DNA from: Candidatus Obscuribacterales bacterium
Lineage (GTDB): Bacteria > Cyanobacteriota > Vampirovibrionia > Obscuribacterales > Obscuribacteraceae
DNA: 50,304 nt
Reading direction: 5' to 3'
Assembly (NCBI GenBank): GCA_019747875.1
Contig: JAIEQI010000058.1
Coordinates: forward strand, 1 to 50,304
Shown here: positions 1 to 7,404 of the stretch, piece by piece
Numbering within the stretch: position 1 is the first letter of the stretch
Layout: every line of letters begins with the position of its first letter
Position numbers and translations under genes: made by a program
Notes under the pieces: model-generated
Told to the model about the DNA's origin: nothing
Databases searched by the model: none
The model's input: the letters and a program-made list of their open reading frames with translations, nothing else

Positions 1-86
1 AGCGCGGACATCCTGTCCGCCTATTAGTATGGGGAGCGGACATCCTGTCCGCCTATAAGTATGGGGAGCGGACATCCTGTCCGCTT
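1..86. repeat. Array of three REP-like hairpins with 32-bp period
   Basis: Three identical 17-bp inverted repeats, GCGGACATCCTGTCCGC (7-bp stem, 3-nt loop), start at 4, 36 and 68. They are exactly 32 bp apart and separated by a near-identical 15-nt linker ending in TATGGGGA. Copies two and three have GGAG directly before the stem, as in REP elements. The linkers are conserved, so this is not a CRISPR array. The array is cut by the window start and may continue upstream. Confidence 0.85.
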
Positions 87-220
87 CGTTTAGATCGCGT
101 CAAGGCAGGAACCTGATTTCGTTGATCTAACAAAGATCGCCGAAGGGACTTGTCAGGTGTCTGTTCGGAGCGAAGTGATAAAGAGAACGCGCTTGTGAAC
201 GCTCCTTCTTTGGGAGCAAT

Positions 221-252
221 TTGACAACTGAGGAGTGTGTAGTATATACTCC
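221..252 (+). promoter_or_regulatory. Sigma-70-type promoter with overlapping palindrome
   Basis: TTGACA at 221-226 and TATACT at 245-250 are separated by 18 bp. The -10 lies inside a perfect 10-bp palindrome, AGTATATACT (241-250), and GGAGT (232-236) is mirrored by ACTCC (248-252). The downstream gene is an XRE-type repressor-like protein, so the palindrome is a natural candidate for its own operator. The promoter is read from sequence; autoregulation is inference. Confidence 0.5.
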
Positions 253-329
253 ACGGTATAACCAGTTCTAGAACAAGGGGACCACAACTTTCCTTGTCGA
301 ATCCGCAAAACTAAATCACAACCAGGCAT

Positions 330-686
330 ATGAGCGAATTTGGAGAGTACGTTAGACAACGCCGAGAGGAACTGCAAAAGGTAGATCCTGGCAGCTTTTC
401 CGTGAGGAAAATCGCAGCGCTGGCAGGAATCGAGCCGTCCTATCTCAGCAAGATCGAACGCGGGCAGCAACCACCGCCGGGAGAGCGGACCATAATTGCC
501 CTCGCCAATATTCTCAGTGAAGATCCCGACGCATTGCTTGCTATGGCGGGCAAAGTATCAGAAGACCTTCAGAAGATCATCAGAAGGCGTCCGCGCCTAT
601 TTGCAGATGTAATTCGCCAGTTGAAGGACATGCCGGACCACGCATTGCTCCGGATAGTTCGAGAAGTTCGCGACGGAGACTGGTAG
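330..686 (+). CDS. XRE-family helix-turn-helix transcriptional regulator
   Basis: The 118-residue protein has a Cro/C1-type HTH at about residues 5-70. The recognition-helix region reads PSYLSKIERGQ, typical of XRE proteins, and is followed by the usual PPPGERTIIALANIL segment. The last 50 residues are helical and charged, with no peptidase or sensor domain. It probably binds DNA as a dimer. A palindrome overlaps the -10 of the promoter just upstream (221-252), which suggests autorepression. The next gene lies on the same strand about 100 bp downstream, so the two may be co-transcribed. The ligand and target genes are unknown. The family call is safe; the regulon is not. Confidence 0.88.
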   Translation: MSEFGEYVRQRREELQKVDPGSFSVRKIAALAGIEPSYLSKIERGQQPPPGERTIIALANILSEDPDALLAMAGKVSEDLQKIIRRRPRLFADVIRQLKDMPDHALLRIVREVRDGDW

Positions 687-787
687 CCAAATAACTAGCG
701 AAGGAGTGGAAGGTCGATAGCCCGAAACTCAAGAGCGTTCGAATCAAATAGGAAGGAAAGCGCCTATTCACATTTTTGGAGTTTCTC

Positions 788-1897
788 ATGATCGAACTAG
801 AATCAGACCAACTTGTCTTTTCATTCCCCGAAGTCCATCCGGACGCCGTGCTTCGCATCAACTTTCAGCGTACATTGCGACTCCCGGATGATGGGCGCAC
901 CTATCCATTGCCTCCGGGACTTGGACGTTTTCCGATTGTGCACGTTGATGATTATGCTCAAAATGTGCCTGAACGATGGTCAGACCATGGTGGCGTCATC
1001 ATTCCAATGTTTCAAGCAGAAGCGATGTGGGTTTACTTCGATCCACAGTATAGTCAGGCTCGTAATGCCAGTTATCCATTTGCGGTGAAAATATACACCG
1101 GCAAAATCAATGCAGTGACAGGCGAAAGATTCAAGAATGGCTTGCACGACGATGATCAAGATTATCTTGCGGTTCCCGGTCAGCCCTGGCTTGACGGTTA
1201 TTGCGTAAGTAAGGGAACTATCCGCCAATTCGTTGCGGCTCCGCTTGGTCAGGGCTTCACTGCCGAAGAGCAGATCACAGGTGAAGCCGAATGGGGCGGA
1301 ATGCAAATAGTTGTCTATCCGATGAAAGCCAGCGAATACGAAGCTCGCTTTCCTGTAATTGCCAGAAAACGCGCTGAAATGCCAGGCGGCTCATGGGGGG
1401 CTGCAAGTCCGATGATGGCGCAGATGGTCACCGGCGGATTTCTGTCTATGGAGATGGGTCTGGCGCCTGGTGGCAAAATGCACCAGGAAATCTTCGAGGA
1501 CAAGTTCCCCTTGAAGGTTTACGATCGATCGGAGCGGAGCCGCTGTTTTGTGCACATCACAAATTCGATTATGTGGAAGGCTGTCACGGGCAAGAACCCG
1601 CCCTCTAAACCGCCAACGGCTGCACAGTACACACAGTACGGATTGCCCTGGTTTGACTATTACGATGATGACCTCGAGGCGCTTTCTGGCAGCCCGATCC
1701 TAAAAAGCCTCAAGAGTCTTTTCAGCCAGAAGCATGGCAAGAATGTCGTTCGCAGCAAAAGAATTGAAGATGATGACGAGGATGACTATGAAGATGACGA
1801 GTTTCCGCGCAATCGAAAAATCGTTGTCAAAAAGCTAACAAAGCACAATCTCCATAAGACAGTCCGAGAGGGCGACTTTTGGGAGGAAAGTGTCTAA
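788..1897 (+). CDS. Conserved hypothetical protein, function unknown
   Basis: The protein has about 369 residues. The ATG at 788 is chosen because GGAG lies at 778-781, six bases before it; an in-frame TTG at 776 overlaps that ribosome binding site and is unlikely. There is no signal peptide or membrane segment. It is rich in Trp, Tyr and Pro with several Gly-Gly motifs: WSDHGGVIIPMF near the front and MGLAPGGKMHQEIFED in the middle. An acidic run (EDDDEDDYEDDE) and a basic tail follow. I recall uncharacterised bacterial proteins with the same MGLAPGG / QEIYED pattern but know no function for them. Its position behind the XRE gene suggests shared control. No catalytic motif is evident. Confidence 0.8.
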   Translation: MIELESDQLVFSFPEVHPDAVLRINFQRTLRLPDDGRTYPLPPGLGRFPIVHVDDYAQNVPERWSDHGGVIIPMFQAEAMWVYFDPQYSQARNASYPFAVKIYTGKINAVTGERFKNGLHDDDQDYLAVPGQPWLDGYCVSKGTIRQFVAAPLGQGFTAEEQITGEAEWGGMQIVVYPMKASEYEARFPVIARKRAEMPGGSWGAASPMMAQMVTGGFLSMEMGLAPGGKMHQEIFEDKFPLKVYDRSERSRCFVHITNSIMWKAVTGKNPPSKPPTAAQYTQYGLPWFDYYDDDLEALSGSPILKSLKSLFSQKHGKNVVRSKRIEDDDEDDYEDDEFPRNRKIVVKKLTKHNLHKTVREGDFWEESV

Positions 1898-2000
1898 TCT
1901 CCAGAATTTAGTCATGATTCTTTGACTTGCCAAGATGTCGGATGACTGCACCGCCCTGGGTACATCTAGTTGAGATCATGATTATGTCTTGGAGATCACA

Positions 2001-3719
2001 ATGCGAATTGGCGACCTTTTGCTGCAATCGGGCTTTCTCACAGAGGAAGAACTTACTGCAGCCTTGAGCCAGCAACGTTTGGCAAAGAACGTTCCAATTG
2101 GGCAGCTGCTCAAAGTATTGAACTATCTAAGTGATGAGGATCTGGAGCTTGTTCTGCAGGCTCAGCGGCAGATCCTTTTTGCTTCACTTAACGGAGATAT
2201 GGCAGTCGAAAGCCTGCGATATGCACGTCAACAGAAGGTGTCTCTGCAGATTGCTCTTGAGCGTGTGCAGGACAAAGTTATCTCTGAGCTGAAGGACGAA
2301 ACTTTCGATGCGTCACCAGTTGGCCACTCATTGAATCCCGGTGCAGAAGGTGTAGAGCCAGGCAGTTCATTCTCTAATTCACAAATTGTGGAAGCGAAAA
2401 TTGCCCGCACCTCAATGCGCGCTGATGAGCTCTTGCGTTCTAGCGAGGAAGCAGCCGCGAAAAATGATTGGAGCAAGTCCATTGAACTGCTTGAGAAAGC
2501 GAAAAAGATTTTTGAACAAGCAGCGGCGCATTCTCCTGAAGCAGCATTACCTGTTCTTTGTAAGCTCGCCCTCGCTTATGCAAAAGCAAATGATCGTGGT
2601 CAGTTAAAAGAGCAACTCACAAAAATTCTCGAACAATTGGAAGGAAAGAACAAATCTTTCTCTGCTGATACTGTGTTGACTCTTTCAGCGGTAGCGGCGC
2701 TCAGTTCAAAATATCAGATGCATTCTTACGCAGACCGCCTTTATAGAAGGGCTCTGCCTTTGTGGCATAAGCTGTTGCCGTTGCATGCACCGCAGTTTAT
2801 TTTGTGCTTGCGCGATGCAATCACATGCTCTCGTGTTGTTGTGCCGCCTGCTCGAACCAATGTGCGCATTGGTGAGCTTTTGATTTCATCAGGTTTGATC
2901 GATGCAGATCAGTTTGCAGAAGCATTGCAAGCAGCCAAGCGGGATCGCCTCCCCCTGGGACGTGTTGTGTCTGAGCAAGGCTGTATCACTCAACATGATT
3001 TGCGAAACGCTGTTCGTGTTCAGCTCCTTTGTCGTTCTGCAATTCTGCCTTCATATTATGCTGGAATGGTCTTGCGTGCGGCTTCCTTATCAAAACTAAT
3101 TCCGGACGAATTCTTCGCCAAGATGAATCTCGATAAGGATGCCGTGTCCAAAGGCAATGAACTTCATGATCTTGTAGCAAAGATGGACAATCTTCTGTTG
3201 CTCGAAGAAACGCTCGGGCTTAATCATCCTGAGGTGGCTTCGCTCGCTGCTGAACTTGCTGACATATGTTTACGCAGAGGTGAGCCGGATGAAGCAGAAG
3301 TATTGTTGCGCCGTGCGCACGCTGTTATGGCGGTTGCCGGAGAGGCTTATGAGTTGCAGTTGGCAGACATCTGCGCAAAGATTGCACGTCTGATGATTGT
3401 AAAAAAGAAGTATCCGGAATCAGAATTGCTGCTTTTACAGTCGATGGAAATCAAAAACCGCCTGCTTGGCGAAAGTCATAATGATGTAGCAGAAGTTTTG
3501 GTTGATCTGGGATATTTGCATTATTGCCAGACTAACTATGCGCCCGCTATTGGTTTCTTGCGATCGGCTTGGCTTTTGCAACAAGAACAAACGGTGACGA
3601 ATCAGCAAGAGCTGCGATATCTATTAGAACTATTGATCAAATGCTTCGATGAATCTGGACAGCCTTTGGAGAGTGAGCACTACAGGCAGTGCTTGCGGTC
3701 GCTATCTACGGGAACTTAG
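2001..3719 (+). CDS. TPR protein with two GspE-N-like domains
   Basis: The protein has about 572 residues. The ATG at 2001 has GGAG six bases upstream (1991-1994); the in-frame TTG at 1989 overlaps that site. The N-terminus (about 1-85, MRIGDLLLQSGFLTEEEL) matches the small helical domain found at the front of GspE/PilB-type ATPases. The same pattern returns at about 287-365 (VRIGELLISSGLIDADQF). The C-terminal third (about 380-550) has TPR-like helical pairs, including LNHPEVASLAAELADICLRR and ESHNDVAEVLVDLGYLHYCQ. There is no ATPase domain, signal peptide or TM segment, so it is probably a cytoplasmic scaffold. In other systems this N-terminal domain binds c-di-GMP or partner proteins, which has not been shown here. 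The duplicated domain plus TPR layout is uncommon. Confidence 0.85.
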   Translation: MRIGDLLLQSGFLTEEELTAALSQQRLAKNVPIGQLLKVLNYLSDEDLELVLQAQRQILFASLNGDMAVESLRYARQQKVSLQIALERVQDKVISELKDETFDASPVGHSLNPGAEGVEPGSSFSNSQIVEAKIARTSMRADELLRSSEEAAAKNDWSKSIELLEKAKKIFEQAAAHSPEAALPVLCKLALAYAKANDRGQLKEQLTKILEQLEGKNKSFSADTVLTLSAVAALSSKYQMHSYADRLYRRALPLWHKLLPLHAPQFILCLRDAITCSRVVVPPARTNVRIGELLISSGLIDADQFAEALQAAKRDRLPLGRVVSEQGCITQHDLRNAVRVQLLCRSAILPSYYAGMVLRAASLSKLIPDEFFAKMNLDKDAVSKGNELHDLVAKMDNLLLLEETLGLNHPEVASLAAELADICLRRGEPDEAEVLLRRAHAVMAVAGEAYELQLADICAKIARLMIVKKKYPESELLLLQSMEIKNRLLGESHNDVAEVLVDLGYLHYCQTNYAPAIGFLRSAWLLQQEQTVTNQQELRYLLELLIKCFDESGQPLESEHYRQCLRSLSTGT

Positions 3720-3730
3720 TTCGAGCGAAC

Positions 3731-4318
3731 ATGGAAAAACAGCAAGAGCAACTGCAACAGGAACAAGAGAGCAAGGTCTTGAAAGCCTTTAAGGATTCGT
3801 GCCCGCATTGTGGCAGCAATCCTGATGCATTTTCGGAAACGCTTTCACAATCTATAACGCAATCCTTTCAAGCGATTTCACAAAGTCTAGCGGCTCAAGC
3901 TAATCCTCCAAAAGAGGAAAAGCCAAACGAAATAGGCATGAGCAAGTGGGAACAAGACACGTTTCGGGACGTTATTAACAACGTGAATAATACTTTGCGT
4001 TTCCAAATTCAACTTGGGGTGCCACTGCTGGCTGGTTGTATAACAGCACTAAATGTAGTACCACCGCAAGAGCACCAGGCATTGCTGAATGAGATTGACC
4101 GATTCGTTTTCCTGCCGGTTCTTGCATCCATGGGTGTTTCTTACATAGGCCTTGAATGGCACTGGGGATTTACTAAGGATGGTTCCCAACCAACAAGCAA
4201 AGCCTCCGATCTGGCACTCCTTGTCAAACGCAAGTACATGATGGTACACCTGGCAATTCTCCTACAAGCGGCCGGACTAGTCCTCCTAATGGTCTTCGTG
4301 CTCCTCGAATTCAAGTAA
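3731..4318 (+). CDS. Small membrane protein with CxxC motif
   Basis: The protein has 195 residues from the ATG at 3731, 11 bases after the previous stop. A longer form starting with GTG at 3689 would overlap the upstream gene. The N-terminus is Gln/Glu-rich and probably coiled coil, followed by a single CPHCG motif near residue 25 and a polar linker. Three hydrophobic segments follow (about 93-113, 120-140 and 170-192), so the protein is probably anchored with its N-terminus in the cytoplasm. The close spacing suggests an operon with the TPR/GspE-N protein. A lone CxxC could bind a metal or act in redox, but no family is recognised. Confidence 0.75.
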   Translation: MEKQQEQLQQEQESKVLKAFKDSCPHCGSNPDAFSETLSQSITQSFQAISQSLAAQANPPKEEKPNEIGMSKWEQDTFRDVINNVNNTLRFQIQLGVPLLAGCITALNVVPPQEHQALLNEIDRFVFLPVLASMGVSYIGLEWHWGFTKDGSQPTSKASDLALLVKRKYMMVHLAILLQAAGLVLLMVFVLLEFK

Positions 4319-4363
4319 TACTGTTTGGGTCGCGACGACGCATTCATCGCACCGGAATAGCGA

Positions 4364-4520
4364 TATGAAGATCGAAGCCGGCAAGATGCCGGCGCTCCCG
4401 GAGCGAATCGAACTGACACAACGAATCTCTCTTTAAGATCGAAGCCGACAATATGCAGTTTTTTCACTTTGTTACCTCGGCAAGATGCCGGCGCTCTCGG
4501 ATCGAACCGAACTGAATCTA
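4364..4520. repeat. REP-like hairpins, GCCGGCA variant
   Basis: A complete element, GCCGGCAAGATGCCGGC, sits at 4377-4393. On the minus strand it carries the GGAG-type flank, and it is followed by the CGAATCGAAC-like arm. A second copy (about 4476-4492) is imperfect. A broken third copy lies just before it at about 4437-4456, as if an element had been interrupted. No coding sequence is supported here. Confidence 0.8.
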
Positions 4521-4572
4521 CCAAAATCCGCCATGGTTAAACAGTTCATCCCGACGCGCGAACAGGCAAATC

Positions 4573-4822
4573 CGTATGGAGCGCGGACGTCCCGTCCGCC
4601 CATAGGCAGATTCTACTATCTACGCTACAGCTTTAGGGAGACTCTACCTCTTGCGAAACTCCGAATGCGTAGCTGCAACGCGCTTCGCGCTTATGGGCGG
4701 ACAAGATGTCCGCGCTCCATACTAGCTGCAAAAATCTGCACTAGACCAAGCTGAGATGAGATCGCCAGCAGCATCGTCCCGTCCGCCCATGAGTATGGGC
4801 AGCGGGCATCCTGCCCGCTATA
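4573..4822. repeat. REP-like hairpins, GCGGAC variant
   Basis: Three full hairpins lie at 4583-4599 (GCGGACGTCCCGTCCGC), 4697-4713 (minus orientation, loop AGA) and 4802-4818 (GCGGGCATCCTGCCCGC). A decayed half copy at about 4770-4786 lies exactly 32 bp before the last one. The stem of the last copy differs at paired positions on both arms, so base pairing is kept. Short ORFs in this stretch only read through repeats. Confidence 0.85.
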
Positions 4823-4959
4823 GCCATCTCTCGAGGAAGGTACGAGTAATTGATCCTCGCTCGATAGTAAATCTTGGTTTCTCGGCCATTTTATACCCCG
4901 AAGATACAGTTAGAGGAACGTTGTGAAATGCACGAATATACTCGTCGCTAGAGTCTTTT

Positions 4960-4989
4960 GAAATGCTTGGAGCATTTCAGTTCTTTTTC
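4960..4989 (+). terminator. Orphan rho-independent terminator
   Basis: GAAATGCT (4960-4967) pairs perfectly with AGCATTTC (4971-4978) across a TGG loop, followed by AGTTCTTTTTC. It reads on the plus strand, but the last plus-strand gene ends 640 bp upstream beyond a block of repeats. It may end a short untranslated RNA in 4823-4960, or simply be residual. I see no clear promoter for such an RNA. Confidence 0.55.
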
Positions 4990-5172
4990 AGCTACCTTTT
5001 AGTATTTTTCGAATGATCTACATTCTGATTACGAACTAGATTCTTCAGACCTATCAGTCCTGGAACACTGTAGTGGAGACTCGCTCTACTACCAAGCAAA
5101 TGGTTTATTCGTATGGCAAATATGCAGTCTCGTGCACTCAATCGATTGAACTCGGTGTTTTCAGCACCCAAG

Positions 5173-6003
5173 TTACTGCTTGCGCGCATTCTGCGTATTA
5201 ACCAACTCGCGAGCGCGCTCGGCAGCCTTCACAACGGCTTTGACGAGGGTGACTCGCAATTTCCCCTCCTCCAACTCCATGAGACCATCGATGGTGCACC
5301 CCGCAGGCGTTGTCACGGAATCTTTCAGGAGCGCTGGATGAGCCTTGCTTTCCAAAACCATTCGGGAAGCACCATACATAGTCTGGGCCGCAAGTAAGGT
5401 CGAAACTTCGCGCGGAATTCCAAGCTTTACGCCTGCTTCTGCAAGAGACTCGATGATTACATAAAGGTATGCCGGACCGCTGGCGGACAGCGCTGTCACA
5501 CCATCCATCAGTGATTCGTCAACGAACACTGTTTCGCCAACACATTTGAAAATCGCTTCCGCCATTTTCTTGTGATCTTCTTTGGCGTGAAGTCCGACAC
5601 AAAGTCCAGTCATTCCGGCGTTAATAATGCTAGGTGTGTTTGGCATGGCTCGCACTACGGGAACCGCTTCTTTTAACCGCTCTTGTACAAAGCGTGTGGT
5701 AACCGATGCTGCCACCGACACAACAAGTTGATCTGGTGTGAGCACATCTGTAATTTCAGATAAAACTGCATCCATGTTCTGAGGTTTAACAGCAAGCAAG
5801 ACAATATCTTTGTCTTTTACGACGTATCTATTGTCCAACGAGCCTTCAATGCCCAGCCGCTCCTTAAGGCGAGCGATCGAGCTTTCCTGGCCGACACTAC
5901 CTACAATATCAGAGCTTTTGAGATCGCCTTGCTTCAACAAACCTGATATCAGTGCTTCGCCGAGTTTGCCAACTCCGACAACTGCGAGTTTCTTTCCCTT
6001 CAT
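5173..6003 (-). CDS. proC: Pyrroline-5-carboxylate reductase
   Basis: This enzyme carries out the last step of proline synthesis, the NAD(P)H-dependent reduction of 1-pyrroline-5-carboxylate to L-proline, in the cytoplasm. The 276 residues match the family's usual length. The N-terminal Rossmann fold starts with LAVVGVGKLGEALISGLL, and VLLAVKPQ is the conserved cofactor-side strand. The family segment RAMPNTPSIINAGMTG follows. The C-terminal dimerisation/active-site part has SGPAYLYVIIESLAEAGVKLG and TTPAGCTIDGL. The gene stands alone on the minus strand, with repeats downstream and a divergent membrane-protein gene upstream. All key motifs are intact. Confidence 0.97.
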   Translation of the reverse strand: MKGKKLAVVGVGKLGEALISGLLKQGDLKSSDIVGSVGQESSIARLKERLGIEGSLDNRYVVKDKDIVLLAVKPQNMDAVLSEITDVLTPDQLVVSVAASVTTRFVQERLKEAVPVVRAMPNTPSIINAGMTGLCVGLHAKEDHKKMAEAIFKCVGETVFVDESLMDGVTALSASGPAYLYVIIESLAEAGVKLGIPREVSTLLAAQTMYGASRMVLESKAHPALLKDSVTTPAGCTIDGLMELEEGKLRVTLVKAVVKAAERARELVNTQNARKQ

Positions 6004-6117
6004 GGAGAAGTTCCTTTACTGACTAATGACTCGAATATCTCAATCTGTTCTCTACCAAGCCAAAATGATAGTCGCCGCGTTAAAAAAGCACATGAATATT
6101 AGCCTTGAGGCGTTCCG

Positions 6118-6885
6118 ATGTTTACAAACCTGCAAACTTGGAAAGTAGATAGTGATAGGTTGCCACGAGAGTGTTTTATGCCTAATGATGATGTTCCTTT
6201 TACTGACCTTTTCAAACAAGGAGCAATGATATACAAGGACAACCTTTTCATTTCGATCGGCGGAGCAGCTCTGCTTAGTTACGTGCCAGCATTGCTCGTT
6301 GTTTTACCAGCATGCCTTATAGCTTTCGCGGTTGCCGGTGGAACAGCCATGATGACAAAGGGCAATCAGACTGCTGCCTTTATAGCCGTTCTTCCAGTGG
6401 CACTGATTAGCGCGGTAATATTTGCTGCTGTTTACAATGTGATTCGAGTCGGTTGGACTCGCATTACGTTGAAGTTGAATAAAGGTGAGACTGCCACGTT
6501 CGGAGATTTCGCCGAATCGATGCCATGGTTCGTGAATTTCCTGATTTGCTGCGTCATTATCGGTGTTGCTACAAGTTTAGGAGCTCTTTGTCTTGTTGTG
6601 CCTGGAATTTTTATCGCGGTCCGAACCGCATTTGCACCATATTTGGTGGTAGAGCGGAATATGAGTGCCATCGAAGCAATAATGAAGAGCAACGAACTTG
6701 TTACGGGTTATTCCTGGCAGATTCTCGGTTATCTCGTCGCATTGTTCGTGGCGAACTCAGTGGCATACAATGTTCCCATCTTGCAGTTCGTTCTGGGCCC
6801 GGCGATCATGGCCTACTTCGATATCGTACTTGCAAGGATCTATTTGATGAGAACTGGCGAATTGTTCGAGTATGAGGATGCCTAA
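6118..6885 (+). CDS. Polytopic membrane protein, DUF975-like
   Basis: The protein has 255 residues. The ATG at 6118 is preceded by GAGG at 6107-6110; a later ATG at 6178 is possible and would remove 20 polar residues. After FTDLFKQGAMIYKDNL there are about five or six membrane segments, two of them near residues 50-75 and 85-110. The middle loop NVIRVGWTRITLKLNKGETATFGDF and the later segment LVVPGIFIAVRTAFAPYLVVE followed by AIEAIMKSNELV are typical of DUF975 / glycerophosphodiesterase-membrane-domain-like integral proteins. No enzymatic motif is present. The divergent arrangement with proC does not suggest a shared role. Confidence 0.8.
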   Translation: MFTNLQTWKVDSDRLPRECFMPNDDVPFTDLFKQGAMIYKDNLFISIGGAALLSYVPALLVVLPACLIAFAVAGGTAMMTKGNQTAAFIAVLPVALISAVIFAAVYNVIRVGWTRITLKLNKGETATFGDFAESMPWFVNFLICCVIIGVATSLGALCLVVPGIFIAVRTAFAPYLVVERNMSAIEAIMKSNELVTGYSWQILGYLVALFVANSVAYNVPILQFVLGPAIMAYFDIVLARIYLMRTGELFEYEDA

Positions 6886-7404
6886 TATTGATGCCTGTTG
6901 TCACCGAGTAGTCAAAAGATTTTGAGCAACTCGGGTGTTTCACGTCTCTGCGATCCAGCTCGACGCTTAGATTCAACGTTCTCCAAGACTTAACTGCGCT
7001 TAAGATTCGTCCTGCAGATGATGAGTTCTGACTTATCAAACTGCGAAAATTGATTCTTCTGAAACTCTCTTGGGCTGTCCGATCACGCAAGTTTTGCTTA
7101 ACTAGCATTCATATTGTTTGACTTCTCTCATTCCGCCGAGTAGCTGGGAAATCCGATGCAAACAATGCTTCTCAAGTTTTTCTGCGCTTTTCTGTCTGCG
7201 AGTCACAGATCCGCACAAGATTAGCACTCGCTCACAATTGAGTTGTAAAGATGGTTTTCGAAAATAGTTTAGTTCTCACTCATAAAGTTGCTGAGAAAAA
7301 TCTGAACTTGCTAGCCGCGCGAACGCTGTCCAGAAGGGCGTTTGGTGGGATAAACACCATTGTCCTGTTCGAGATTTATAAATACTCTAGATACAGGAAC
7401 CGCT
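6886..7404. other. Long intergenic stretch without clear gene
   Basis: These 519 bp separate the membrane protein from the beta-amylase gene. I see no conserved ORF with a ribosome binding site, no REP-like hairpin and no strong promoter. The last 100 bp presumably hold the leader of the amylase gene, but no -35/-10 pair is convincing. Confidence 0.5.

Noticed and set aside
1..86. CRISPR array
   Set aside because: The 17-bp repeat and the 15-nt spacer are both conserved, there are no cas genes, and the repeat is a palindrome dispersed elsewhere.
776..787. TTG start of the conserved unknown protein
   Set aside because: The TTG overlaps the GGAG ribosome binding site for the ATG at 788; the same pattern applies at 1989 versus 2001.
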